This document shows positions 35,287 to 44,870 of a stretch of 64,000 nt of DNA, one piece after another. The DNA is from Piper betle. Taxonomy: Eukaryota; Streptophyta; Magnoliopsida; Piperales; Piperaceae. A program made the position numbers and the translations under genes. The DNA is taken from the NCBI GenBank assembly GCA_033002965.1, contig JAURVB010013532.1:17105-81104 (forward strand), written 5' to 3'. Under the pieces are notes generated by a model. That model had not been told where the DNA came from. It ran no database searches and worked only from the letters and a program-made list of their open reading frames with translations. Numbering within the stretch: the first letter of the stretch is position 1; the number at the start of each line of letters is the position of its first letter.

Positions 35287-36740
35287 TCCCTTTTAGGTGA
35301 GGTCTTAAGGTAGACGAACTCCCCAACTTGGAATTCTAAGTCCTTCCTTCGAGTATCAGCATAACTTTTCTGCCGATCCTGAGCTGCCTTAAGCCTTTGC
35401 TGGATGAGTTGCACCTTTTCAGCTGCTTCTCTCACCATCTCTGGCCCGACTATAACCATCTCTGTAGATTCCAACCAGCATGATGGAGATCGACAAGGCC
35501 TACCGTATAAGGCTTCAAACGGTGCCATTCCTATACTGGCTTGGTAAGAGTTATTATAGGTGAATTCAGCCAAGGCTAAGTGTTTCTCCCAATCTCCTCC
35601 CCAGTCGAGGATGCAAGCTCTCAACAAATCCTCCAAGGTTTGATTGGTCCTCTCACTTTGACCATCAGTTTGGGGGTGATATGCTGTACTTAACTTGATT
35701 TGGGTCCCCATAGCTTTTTGGAAAACTTCCCAAAAATGTGACGTGAATAGGGGATCTCTGTCAGAGACTATCTCCTTCGGAATTCCATGCAGCCTGACAA
35801 TGTTATTTATGTACAGTTCTGCTAAGTATTCCGCAGTCCTTGTTGATTTTGTGGGGATAAAATGAGCTGCCTTAGTCAAACGGTCCACAACTACCCATAT
35901 AGAGTCATGTCTCTTCAAAGTCCTTGGGAGTTTAGTAATAAAATCACATGTGACACGCTCCCATTTCCAGGTAGGTATCTCTAAAGGTTGTAATAATCCA
36001 CCGGGTAGTTGATGTTGGGCTTTGATCAATTGGCACGTCTGACACTTGGAAACAAAATCCACCACATCCCTCTTCATTCCAACCCACCAGTAGGTTCGTT
36101 TCAAGTCCTGGTACATCTTTGTAACACCAGGGTGTATTGAGAACCTTGAACGATGAGCTTCTTCCAGAATATCTCGTTTTAATGCATCATTGTTGGGTAC
36201 ACACAATCTCCCTCTAAATCTGATTACACTGTTGGAATCTGCTACAATGTTGGGAGTTTTGTCCAACATTTCATTCAGCTTCTCATCTTCCATTTGTGTT
36301 AGCTTAACTCGGTCCACCAATTCATTGGAGATAACCAGGTTCGCCAGTATTCCTGTCATTCGTTCCACCGGGTTAATAGCTACCACCTCAGCTGACATAG
36401 CCCAAAGTCTAGCTAGTTGTTGACCCTTGTCCATCTTGCCCTTCCGACTCAACGCGTCGGCTACAACGTTCGCTTTTCCTGGGTGGTATAAAATTTGGAA
36501 ATCATAGTCCTTCAAGTATTCTATCCACCGTCTCTGTCGAAGGTTAAGGTCATTCTGGGTGAAGATATACTTCAAACTTTGATGGTCGGTGAAAACTTCG
36601 AACTGGGCTCCATACAAGTAGTGCCTCCAAATCTTTAGGGCAAAAACTACTGCTGCCAGTTCCAAGTCATGGGTCGCATAATTTTGCTCGTGAATCTTCA
36701 ATTGGCGAGAGGCGTAAGCCACCACCTTACCATCTTGCAT
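35283..36740 (-). CDS. RNase H-integrase ORF of a Tekay-like element (485 residues, partial pol)
   Basis: The longest open frame in the window. RNase H lacks its first Asp, cut off by a frameshift just upstream near 36760, but keeps Glu27 (THDLELAA), Asp52 (FTDHQS) and Asp95 (VVADALSRK). Integrase has a zinc finger His196, His203, Cys233, Cys236, and a complete D,D(35)E core: Asp266 in TCDFI, Asp327 in VSDRDP and Glu363 in DGQSER. The expected start would be in the upstream RT, so the listed Met is internal. The ORF is remarkably intact, yet RT and protease are missing from the element, so it could move only with enzymes supplied in trans. It runs into a frameshift at its 3' end. Confidence 0.85.
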   Translation of the reverse strand: MQDGKVVAYASRQLKIHEQNYATHDLELAAVVFALKIWRHYLYGAQFEVFTDHQSLKYIFTQNDLNLRQRRWIEYLKDYDFQILYHPGKANVVADALSRKGKMDKGQQLARLWAMSAEVVAINPVERMTGILANLVISNELVDRVKLTQMEDEKLNEMLDKTPNIVADSNSVIRFRGRLCVPNNDALKRDILEEAHRSRFSIHPGVTKMYQDLKRTYWWVGMKRDVVDFVSKCQTCQLIKAQHQLPGGLLQPLEIPTWKWERVTCDFITKLPRTLKRHDSIWVVVDRLTKAAHFIPTKSTRTAEYLAELYINNIVRLHGIPKEIVSDRDPLFTSHFWEVFQKAMGTQIKLSTAYHPQTDGQSERTNQTLEDLLRACILDWGGDWEKHLALAEFTYNNSYQASIGMAPFEALYGRPCRSPSCWLESTEMVIVGPEMVREAAEKVQLIQQRLKAAQDRQKSYADTRRKDLEFQVGEFVYLKTSPKRE

Positions 36741-37116
36741 AAGGACACATCCTAAACCCCACTAGAGATGCATCACTGAAGACCACGAATCCTTCGTTAC
36801 CATTTGGTAGGGTCAAAACTGGTGTAGTAGTTAAACTCTTCTTCAGAAGATTGGAAACTCTCCTCACACTTGTTACTCCAGTGCTAGGTCAATGTCAAAC
36901 TCCACTGCCCACTTAGGAGGTAACCCTGGAAGTTCATCTGGGAATACACATATTCCCGGACCGAATCCTCCCTCTGAACCAAATTAGCGAATACTAGTGC
37001 TTTCTTCTGGACAACGGGCTCTGGAAAATATTGTCCATTGAAAGCTGCCACAAATTCCGCCCACGTGATGGAAGAAATCTCACGTCGATGGAATGTGGTT
37101 TTCTTTCCATGGATTT
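36741..37116 (-). pseudogene. Deletion zone joining gag to the RNase H start
   Basis: Reading the minus strand: gag continues (36950-37116; EISSITWAEF, EPVVQKKALVFANL, EDSVREYV), then joins the protease/RT boundary (DELPGLPP, near 36900-36950) and then jumps to the RT thumb/connection (CEESFQ, near 36865) and the RNase H start ([15 protein letters not shown], near 36780-36810). Gag C terminus, zinc knuckle, protease and nearly all of RT are gone. The first join is shared with copy A. Confidence 0.75.
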
Positions 37117-37635
37117 TCACCAATAGGATGCTTCCTCCTGAAGCATGCATGTCGCCAACCTCACTTGATGGCGATGAGGCACAGAGAGAGCTCTAAATGC
37201 TTTCTCAGTAATGTCCAACCAGCTCTCTGCCTTCATTGGATCAGTTCCCCCAATGAATACCTCAGCTCCGTTCTTCCGGAATTTTTCTACAGTGTATCGA
37301 TCACTGTCATCCCCATCTGGCAGTACCACTTGTCGGACTACCGGTGGCACCGGGTTTGGAAGTTCTCCTCGCTCGCCCGGGTCAGCTATTCCTACCCGCT
37401 CTTGGGCGCTCCCCTGATCCCCATTTGGGACGTTACTAGGACCCGCAGCCGAATTTGGAGCTCCATTCCCCATTACCAATCCCGGTAACCTCTGCACCAT
37501 GTTCTGAACCACAGAACTGGTATTTTCTGAAGCCTGCGCTAGTCCCTGTATGGCCGTCAAAATTTGGCCTAACACACTCTCCAGGTTTGTGTCCGACTGC
37601 GCAGCTTGGCTCGACTTCCTTCGGGTGCCTGCCAT
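37117..37635 (-). CDS. Gag N-terminal ORF of the Tekay-like element (172 residues)
   Basis: Starts at the ATG at 37635 with MAGTRRKSSQAAQ, about 165 bp after the PBS, a normal leader length. It contains ENTSSVVQNMVQRLPG, an Arg/Pro-rich segment, VEKFRKNGAEVFIGG and AESWLDITEKAFRALSVP, the capsid-like gag core of plant chromoviruses. The frame ends after EEASYW with a frameshift; gag motifs continue at 36950-37116. Gag would form virus-like particles that package the element RNA. The C-terminal zinc knuckle is absent. Confidence 0.8.
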   Translation of the reverse strand: MAGTRRKSSQAAQSDTNLESVLGQILTAIQGLAQASENTSSVVQNMVQRLPGLVMGNGAPNSAAGPSNVPNGDQGSAQERVGIADPGERGELPNPVPPVVRQVVLPDGDDSDRYTVEKFRKNGAEVFIGGTDPMKAESWLDITEKAFRALSVPHRHQVRLATCMLQEEASYW

Positions 37636-37799
37636 CTAAAATTTATTCCGTTATGGTTCATTAATTTTTTTCAATGATTACTTAGGTTTATTAGGGAGGT
37701 CCACTAATTCCCTAATGACATACCCTATTGGAGAAAGATAAATATTGGACTCTTCAACAAGGTACTTGAGTCATAAGATGTGAGCTTTTGGGAAACCTT

Positions 37800-37811
37800 G
37801 CTCTGATACCA
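37800..37811 (-). other. tRNA-iMet primer-binding site of the 33-39 kb element
   Basis: GCTCTGATACCA on the plus strand (TGGTATCAGAGC on the minus), two bases from the LTR at 37814. A perfect site, consistent with this copy being among the youngest in the window. Confidence 0.95.
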
Positions 37812-38204
37812 CCTGTAACGACCCGCCATTTTTCACGATATTGTGGGCCTAACTGGCTAGGTGTTACTCAAAATTAAAGTAATTATGTCAAACATTTTTT
37901 ATAAATAATAACATATATAAAGATCCCACAGTCTTGGACCGTTTCCCAGCAGCCACACTTATTTCTCAATTAAATAAAAAAAGGAGTCCTCATATTTATT
38001 TTGCTCCATACTCTGGATGTCAATCACCTAATCTCGTATCTGCACACCTGCGGAGGCAATTCCGCGTTAGTGATTACAACACTAAGTAGTATAATAGATA
38101 AAACAAAACAAGTACATTCCACTATTTCCTTATGTTTATTTTAATATGCGGTGGAGCGATTCCGCTATACTCCAAAACAATGCGGAGGAGGTATCCGCTG
38201 TGAT

Positions 38205-38735
38205 CCGCACACCCCGGCCGTAGCCTTTTTGTGGGGAGGCTACCACTACCGTCTCCAGTGCCAGTGCCTCGCACACCCCGGCCGTAGCCTTTTTGTGGGG
38301 TAGCTATCACTGCACTCGGGTGATTGCTATGCCCCGTTTGTGGGGAAGCTCTCACTACCAATTCTAGTGCCAGTGCCTCGCACACCCCGGCCGTAGCCTT
38401 TTTATGGGGAGGCTATCACTGCACTCCAGTGCCAGTGCCTTGCACACCCCGGCCGTAGCCTTTTTGTGGGGCGGCTATCACTGCACTCAGGTGATTGCTA
38501 TGCCCCGTTTGTGGGGAAGCTCTCACTACCAATTCTAGTGCCAGTGCCTCACACACCCCGGCCGTAGCCTTTTTATGGGGCGGCTATCACTGCACTCCAG
38601 TGCCAGTGCCTCACACACCCCGGCCGTAGCCTTTTTATGGGGCGGCTATCACTGCACTCCAGTGCGATGGAGGAATCGCTGTGCCTCACTCACCCCGGCC
38701 GTAGCCTTTTTATGGGGTGGCTATCACTACTCCAA
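38205..38735 (-). repeat. Type A tandem array
   Basis: Nearly the same as the array at 33540-34070, with the same order of long and short units, which confirms that the two LTRs derive from one template in this part. Confidence 0.9.
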
Positions 38736-39198
38736 AACAATGTCGATGCATTACAAAATTCACGTACATAACACGACCCAGTGTCGGACTGAGTCAATTC
38801 ATTGACCCCGGTTGCACTCGGTGCATGGTAGTCGAATCTGGGCTCAGGCCGACCTAGGCTACCAACAAGGAAAGTATGATGTTCTATCTATTATACGTAC
38901 CTGATTTGTGATTACGTCTGACTGTGACCCGTGAACCCTAATACAGTAATGGGAGGTCGCCTGGGACGGAGATGAGGGATGAAATACTCCCTCCTCCTGC
39001 ATATATATACACTTCAACCATTCCCTCCATTAAATTCTCATACCCCATCATCCATTGGTATTTCCTAGGTTCAACGACCCCTTCATTAAATTCTCACACC
39101 CCATCATCCATTGGTATTTCCTAGGTTCAACGACCCCTTCATTAAATTCTCACACCCCATCATCCATTGGTATTTCCTAGGTTCAACGACCCTTCTCC

Positions 39199-39208
39199 TT
39201 TTATAAAG
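39199..39208 (-). promoter_or_regulatory. TATA box of the 5' LTR of the 33-39 kb element
   Basis: TTTTATAAAG on the plus strand (CTTTATAAAA in LTR sense), after U3 CCGGGTAA motifs and before the 57 bp repeats. An intact promoter core for this element. Confidence 0.6.
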
Positions 39209-39544
39209 AATAAATGACGGCTAGGGTTTGTGGAAGCACCCTTTCACCATAATTCCTTTAACCGGGTAATTGGGTAATTAACACGGTTCACTTAACCTTT
39301 TCACTCAACCTCTTAAATGGTATGGTTCACTTTACTAGTTTAAACGGTTAAATGGTATGGTTTACTTAACCGGGTAAAAATACTTAACCGGTTAACTAAT
39401 ACTTTCCACTTGACCGGGTAATTAATAATTAACCGGGTAGCGGGTAAATAATTTAAACAAATTCATGGATACCAACGTTCGATCCCACCGCGTCGAATAT
39501 ATATATCTATCTGTATATATATATATTCGGGTCGTTACGATTCT

Positions 39545-41209
39545 TCTCGATAGCTGATCCATCTCACATGACTGGCGAGAAAGGAGAACACTTCATGTGG
39601 ACATGGACCTACGAGCAGAGCTTTGAGACACTGAAGGACCATCTACGCGCTTTGGTTCCAGGTCGATGCTTTGTGGGTATCGGACTTGGCTGCGTGTTGG
39701 ATGTACAGAGGAGCGGAGTGATTGCATACATGTCCTAGCAACGAAAGTTCTCATGAGCAAGAATTGTTTGACTTATGATTTGGAGTTGGCATCAGTATCC
39801 TTGCTCTCCGAATTGGGCGTTACAACCTGTATGGAGTATCCTTCTAGTTTTACACTAATCGCAAGAGCTTGAAGTATATCTTCACATAGAAGGAACTCAA
39901 CAATAGACAGAGGCGGCTTGAGTTCTTGATTGACTATGACATCGTGATTGCCTACTATCTAGGTAAGGCAAATGTAAAGGCAAGATGCATTGAGTCGGAA
40001 GCCAGTGCCGTGGGGAGCTAGATTGGCTGCGATAGGCATTTAATACAGCAATTTGAAGGCTGATGTATCTAACAAAATGTGATGGCCAGATTAGCATTCA
40101 GTGTGACCATGTTAGACTAGATCATGCAGGCATAGGATGAGGATGAGCAGCTAGACAGTTGGATGGCAGAGAAAGCACACCCTAGTTTGACTAGAGATGG
40201 TGATGGGTTAGGGTGGATGAGAGGCCTATTGTGCATGTCAGAACTGCCAATGCACTTGGGTACTTGGAAATAGATTCTTCATGAGGCAACCTATTCAAGA
40301 TTCATGGTCCACCATGGATTTGTGAAGATGTATCATGATGTTTGGAAATTGTATTCGTGGCCTAGGATGAAGAAAGATGTGCTTGATGTGGTGTCAAGAT
40401 GTCTTGTCTCTTAGCAGGTAAAGGCCAAACACAGAAGACCTAAAGGGATGCTTTAGGTGTTGCTACTGGCTTAGTGGAAGTGGGACAATATCACTTGTGA
40501 TTTTTTAATAGGTCTACGACCTACACGTCGCTAGCTTGACATGGTGTGGGTGATTGTGGATCGATTGAGACGCTTGAGTGAGTTGACATCGGGTGCCAAG
40601 AGAAATTGTGTCCAACCGAGAATTGAGGTTGACATCTGTGTTCTAGAATTTGCTACAGAGAGAGTTGGGTGCAATGACTAGGTTCAATACAGTGTACCAC
40701 TCTTAGACAAATGGGAAGTCAAAGCGGACAATTTCTGATTCTTGAGGACTTGCTTACATCATCTGTTCTGGACGTTGGCAATTTATAGGATGAGCATCTT
40801 CTGTTGGTAGAGTGTGCCTACAACCACAGTTATCAAATGACCATCTTTATGGCTCCATTTGAGGTGTTGTATGGTAGATCATACAGATCCCCATGTGTTG
40901 GCTTGAGGTGGACAACCATTGTAGTTGGTCTAGAGATGTTATAGGATTCTCAGAGGGTGTTGTGAGGTCAGCTTTGCTCATTGAGATCTAGTTCTCATAA
41001 AAGTCTCCCCAAAACATGAGATTTAGGAAGAGAGGCAAGCTGACTCGGAGATATATTGGTTCAATTGAGACGCTTTGAGTGAGTAGGAGAGGTCGCCTAC
41101 AGATATGCCCTTCACCTAGTTTTTTAGTAGTGCACCCTATGTTTCATGTCTCTCTGCTAAAGAGGTATATGGCTTATCTGTCTCATTAGATGTTGTACGA
41201 GAAGTTGGA
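39545..41209 (+). pseudogene. Decayed Ty3/gypsy RNase H-integrase (part 1)
   Basis: Plus-strand remnants: RT connection (YEQSFETLKDHLRALV), RNase H (IGLGCVL, GVIAYMS), the RNase H-integrase linker (40140-40280), zinc-finger region (MKKDVLDVVSRCLVS near 40370), core (EWKW-like WKWDNITCDF near 40490; YNHSYQMTIFMAPFEVLYGR near 40815) and C terminus (HPMFHVSLLKRYM near 41135). Stops are very frequent, so it is older than copies A and B. It breaks at 41209 at a TRIM and resumes at 41734. Lineage is chromovirus-like but more diverged from the Tekay-like copies. Confidence 0.75.
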
Positions 41210-41728
41210 TGTGAGATCCCTCAACTTAGTCCCACATCTAATACCTACTGGGAGAAGATCTTGTTTATAAGTGGGAATGGACTAGAGATCTTTAACTTCC
41301 GGGGTACCCATTTTAAAGAAATGACTTAGCCCATTACGTTGCACTTTGGGCTTGGTCGTTACAAATGGTATCAGAGCCGACCTGCTTTCGTGTTAGATGC
41401 TGGGATGGACTAGGGACATTGGCTAGGCTGCCGGTCATGGGCTGGGGTTAGCAATGGGCCAAGACTAGAAACGTTGGCTAGGCTGCCGGTCACGGGCTAG
41501 AAAGGACGTGGGCTGGGGCTAGCAACGGGCCAAGAATAGGCATTTTGGGGACAAAATTTCCTAAGATGGGTGGATTGTGAGATCCCTCAACTTAGTCCCA
41601 CATCTAATACCTACTGGGAGAAGATCCTGTTTATAAGTGGGAATGGACTAGAGATTTTTACTTCCGGGGTACCCATTTTAAGGAAATGACTTAGCCCATT
41701 ACGTTGCACTTTGGGCTGGGTCGTTACA
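41210..41728 (+). mobile_element. TRIM copy 1 (519 bp), complete
   Basis: LTRs at 41210-41363 and 41576-41728 (154 and 153 bp, nearly identical), starting TGTGAGATCCCTC and ending GGTCGTTACA. PBS TGGTATCAGAGCC at 41366-41378. The internal part is about 210 bp, non-coding, ending in the polypurine motif CTAAGATGGGTGGAT. Perfect 5 bp target duplication TTGGA at 41205-41209 and 41729-41733; removing the element restores the gypsy integrase frame across EKLEIRPDLFYDEE. Terminal-repeat retrotransposons in miniature encode nothing and move with enzymes from other elements. Confidence 0.92.
41263..41271 (+). promoter_or_regulatory. TATA-like box in the TRIM LTR
   Basis: GTTTATAAG at about position 54 of the LTR, conserved in every TRIM LTR copy here. 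It could start the transcript that is reverse transcribed. Confidence 0.4.
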
Positions 41729-41733
41729 TTGGA

Positions 41734-42010
41734 AATACGTCCCGACCTGTTCTATGATGAGGAGGTTGTTGTGCTAATCTTGGATCGCTAATTCATAGAT
41801 CTTGCATCGGAAGGAGGTGCCCTTGGTCAACGATATGTGGTTCAAGCATGGTATTGAGGAGGCTACTTGGGAATGTGAGGACACGATGTGGTAGTTTTTC
41901 CGTGGGTTGTTTGCTCTAGTTGTTGTGTGAGGTAGCCTCCGTCCTTTTCTCTTGCCTTGCTTTTGGCTTGCTGCTCTTGTTCTTGCTGCTACTGCTTTGT
42001 GCTTTGTGTG
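41734..42010 (+). pseudogene. Decayed Ty3/gypsy integrase C terminus (part 2)
   Basis: Continues from 41204 after the TRIM: IRPDLFYDEEVV then LILDR, and near 41840 HGIEEATWECEDTMW, the chromodomain-type end typical of Tekay/Del-like integrases. The frame ends near 41930, followed by non-coding sequence to the second TRIM. Confidence 0.65.
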
Positions 42011-42546
42011 TGTAACGACCCAGCCCAAAGTGCAACGTAATGGGCTAAGTTATTTCTTTAAAATGGGTACCCCGGAAGTTAAAGATCTCTAGTGTATTCC
42101 CACTTATAAAGAGGATCTTCTCCCAGTAGGTATTAGATGTGGGACTAAGTTGAGGGATCTCACAATCCACCCACCTTAGGAAATTTCGTCCCCGAAATGC
42201 CTATTCTGGGCCCGTTGCTAGCCCTAGCCCACGTCTTTTATGGCCCGTGACCGGCAGCCTAGCCAACGTTTCTAGTCTTGGCCCGTTGCTAACCCCAGCC
42301 CATGACCTTTTTGGCCCGTGATCGGCAGCCTAGCCAACGTCCCTAGTCCATCCCACCATCTAACACGGAACCAAGTCGGCTCTGATACCATTTGTAACGA
42401 CCAAGCCTAAAGTGCAACGTAATGGGCTAAGTCATTTTTCTAAAATGGGTACCCCGAAAGTTAAAGATCTATAGTCCATTCCTACTTATAAACAGGATCT
42501 TCTCCCACTAGGTATTAGATGTGGGACTAAGTTGAGGGATCTCACA
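42011..42546 (-). mobile_element. TRIM copy 2 (536 bp), inverted
   Basis: LTRs at 42011-42164 and 42393-42546 (154 bp each). The PBS complement GGCTCTGATACCA at 42378-42390 fixes the minus orientation. The internal part repeats the GGCCCGTGACCGGCAGCC segment twice, as in copy 1. Flanking pentamers GTGTG (42006-42010) and GTATG (42547-42551) form a 4/5 target duplication, so it is probably older than copy 1. It sits in the 3' region of the same decayed gypsy element. Confidence 0.9.
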
Positions 42547-42551
42547 GTATG

Positions 42552-42985
42552 GTTTCTCCTTATGGTAAATTCCAGAGACAATTTTCTTAAGGGGGGTGGT
42601 TATAAAACCCGTCTTGTTAGTCTGATGTTTTTATGACCAATTTGGCTTTTGGATTAACTCAATTTGCGTGCAGACGGTCCAGTTCAATCGGGTTGGTGCT
42701 AAGTGGGTCCTTGTGTGTTGTAGTAGGCTTAGGCATTGGGTGTGTCCACCGGTTGGCCACAATCGCCAAGTTGTGGTTCCAGGTGTTTTAATCATCTTAG
42801 GGCCGTGTGTCGCATTAGAGTAATGTCGAATGCATCCTTCGCACACCCTGCAGCCCAATTGTGTTTAGAAGATATCCCACACCTTTTCTTTTTTTACCTT
42901 CCTTTCCTTCATTCCCTTTCTTCCCTTTTCAGTTCTTTTCCCTCTTTTCCCTTGCCACGACTAAGTGCCGCACTCAAGGGTGCAC
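42552..42985 (+). mobile_element. 3' end and LTR start of the decayed Ty3/gypsy element
   Basis: Contains a polypurine tract AAGGGGGGTGG near 42589-42599 followed by TTATAAAACCC, a plausible decayed LTR start. The next 380 bp (to 42985) show no coding potential and include a pyrimidine-rich stretch at 42890-42955. The LTR is cut by the following element. Confidence 0.5.
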
Positions 42986-43758
42986 TGTAACAACCCATGG
43001 CTGGTTCATTCTTTAACCAAATCTAAATGAAATGTTAAAATATTTAATTTTGTTATCTCTTAAGTTAATAATATGGAAGACCATGTTCAAAGTGCAACAT
43101 AATGGACTAAATCTTTTCTTCAAAACTAGTTAATTAAGTTAAAAATATATAGTCCCTTCCCACTTATAAAGAGGATCCTATCCCAGTAGGTATTAGATGT
43201 GGGACTAAGTTGAGGATCTCACACCATGCCCACAAAACTCCTTAAATCTAAACATACATGACATCTTTGACAGAAGACAACCACTACCTATAGCCACAGA
43301 AAGCTAAGACAACAAAGGAAATATAAACATTATTTAAAATATTATAAATTATTAGAAATATAAGTTTCTAAAACATGGGGTTATCACATCAGTATACTAA
43401 GCTAAGTGTAAAGATGTTTGATAACAGAAATAAAATGTGGAAGTTGGATAAAACACCACAACAACACTGCGACAAGAGTATGTGTATGTATGAAGACTCC
43501 CCCGCCATCCGCCAGTGATAGTTAAGGTACACCATGTACATAAATAAAAAAAGCATCAATAACAAGTTATATAAAAAGGTACCGGTCTACAAAATAAAAT
43601 AACTATAATATCAAATTGGTATACAAACTCAGTAGTTCATATTAAAGTATAACATAAAGGGGATAGTACACTATAAGAAGAGTCACACAACTCCAAAAGG
43701 AAACTACACTGGCGTGCAACCTACATATAATTGGGTAACACCCTTTCTCCTATCCATG
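42986..43758 (-). mobile_element. Diverged LARD-like LTR (minus), first part
   Basis: Starts TGTAACAACCCATGGCTGG, similar to the LARD LTR end at 4284. It carries a TRIM solo LTR (43074-43223). Near 43580 it has GGTACCGGTCTACAAAATAAA, aligning with the GGTCCGAAAAATAAA block at 4924. Identity is low and boundaries are approximate. It is interrupted at 43759 by an inverted-repeat insert. Confidence 0.45.
43074..43223 (-). mobile_element. Degenerate solo TRIM LTR
   Basis: About 150 bp matching one TRIM LTR in minus orientation (AAAGTGCAAC near 43097; TTAGATGTGGGACTAAGTTG near 43193; end CTCACA at 43223). No PBS or second LTR is present. Point changes are numerous, making this the oldest TRIM trace in the window. 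Confidence 0.75.
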
Positions 43759-44391
43759 ATTGCAAAAATCGGAATCGGAATTGGAATCGGTTTTCGAGGG
43801 AGTCGGAGTTAGAATCGGAATCGGTCTAAATCAGACAGGAATCGGTTCATTTGAATTGTTCCAAATCGGAATAATCGGTCATATATAATAATTTGACAAT
43901 TCATAACATAAATATATAAAAATTAGGTATTGATGTTATTTTGATATTATTTTGATATATAAAAATTCAGGCCCGGCCTCCCCCGCGGGCCCTGCCCCAC
44001 CTACTCCCCTACTTGCGCCTCTGCCCTGCCCCGCCCGCCACCCTCGTTCGGTCGGCCCCGAGTCCTGACCCATCCCCGCTGGCCCTGCCTCCCATGTCGG
44101 TAATGCCCCCAGCTAGCAACCCCCCCCACCCCCCCCCCGCCGACCGCCCAACCCTACTGGAGTGAAGGGGCCGCGGCGGCGGAGGGAAAAAATGTGCATT
44201 TTAATTTAATAAATATTATACTTAGGGTATTTTAGTCATTTACCCAAAAACAGATTCTTCCCGATTTACCCAGATTCTGAATCAGATTTAAATCAGTCAG
44301 AATCAGAGTAAATTGGCCGATTCCGATGCCGATTCGGCCCCAATATCAGATCAGCACGCTGCCGATCCGATTTAAATCGGCCGATTCGTGC
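43759..44391. mobile_element. Inverted-repeat insert with AATCGG ends, about 633 bp
   Basis: The left end ATTGCAAAAATCGG and the reverse complement of the right end, GCACGAATCGG, are similar terminal inverted repeats. The 7 bp ATCCATG occurs on both sides (43752-43758 and 44392-44398), a candidate target duplication. Next to the ends are runs of GGAATCGG-type subrepeats (43770-43870 and 44270-44385). The middle (43975-44170) is C-rich. There is no ORF. A non-autonomous DNA transposon is the likely class; the family is not identified. Confidence 0.55.
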
Positions 44392-44398
44392 ATCCATG

Positions 44399-44870
44399 CT
44401 CCTATCCTCTCCAATTCCACCATGCTCCTCCCCTCTGAGCTCGAAGGCAAGCCAAGTACACCACATTTGTGAAATAAGACATAGAATATGGTACACATAA
44501 CCCTATGCCTCTCCGGGTGTAAGAAGCTCATAGACGCATGGGTGAAAATAATGCAGAATGAAGAGAAAGCAGAGTGCAATGTTGATCCTATCAGCAATGA
44601 AACAATTGAGCTCCTCAATACGTCATGCAACCCTTTCTCCTATCCTATCCAATTCCACTATGCTCCTCCCCTCTAAGCTTTGAAGGCAAGCCAATTATAC
44701 CCCAGTCATAACATTAGACATATAATATGGTACCCATAACCCTATGCCTCTCTGGGTGTGATAAGCTCATAGACAAATGAGTGAAAATGTTATAGCAAGA
44801 AGAGAGAGTAGAGCACAACGTCAATCCCATCGACAATGAAACAAATGGGCTCCTCTCACTTACCGGGCTT
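44399..44870 (-). repeat. Tandem duplication, about 235 bp x 2, in LARD-like LTR
   Basis: Unit 1 at 44399-44637 and unit 2 at 44638-about 44862 share TCCAATTCCAC, GGCAAGCCAA, the block CATAACCCTATGCCTCTC, AAGCTCATAGAC and CAATGAAACAA. The CCCTATGCCTCTCxGGGTGT block also occurs in the LARD LTR near 5265, so this is the second part of the diverged LTR. The short frames here are not credible genes. Confidence 0.75.

Larger units (their letters stand above)
37814..39539 (-). mobile_element. Right (5') LTR type A of the 33-39 kb element
   Basis: Ends TGTAACGACCCGCC (37814) and GGGTCGTTACG (39539; terminal A of the usual TTACA changed), 1726 bp. Slot hairpin at 38050-38065, type A array 38205-38735, three 57 bp repeats, TATA box 39199-39208. 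Its U3 (39300-39539) matches that of the solo LTR at 18090-18381, not that of its partner. The flanking pentamers TTTCT (33145) and ATTCT (39540) are a weak target-duplication candidate. Confidence 0.85.

Noticed and set aside
33145..39544. TTTCT/ATTCT as a target duplication of the 33-39 kb element
   Set aside because: Only 4/5 bases match, the right LTR end must be assumed mutated, and the two flanks belong to different elements. Kept only as a weak candidate.
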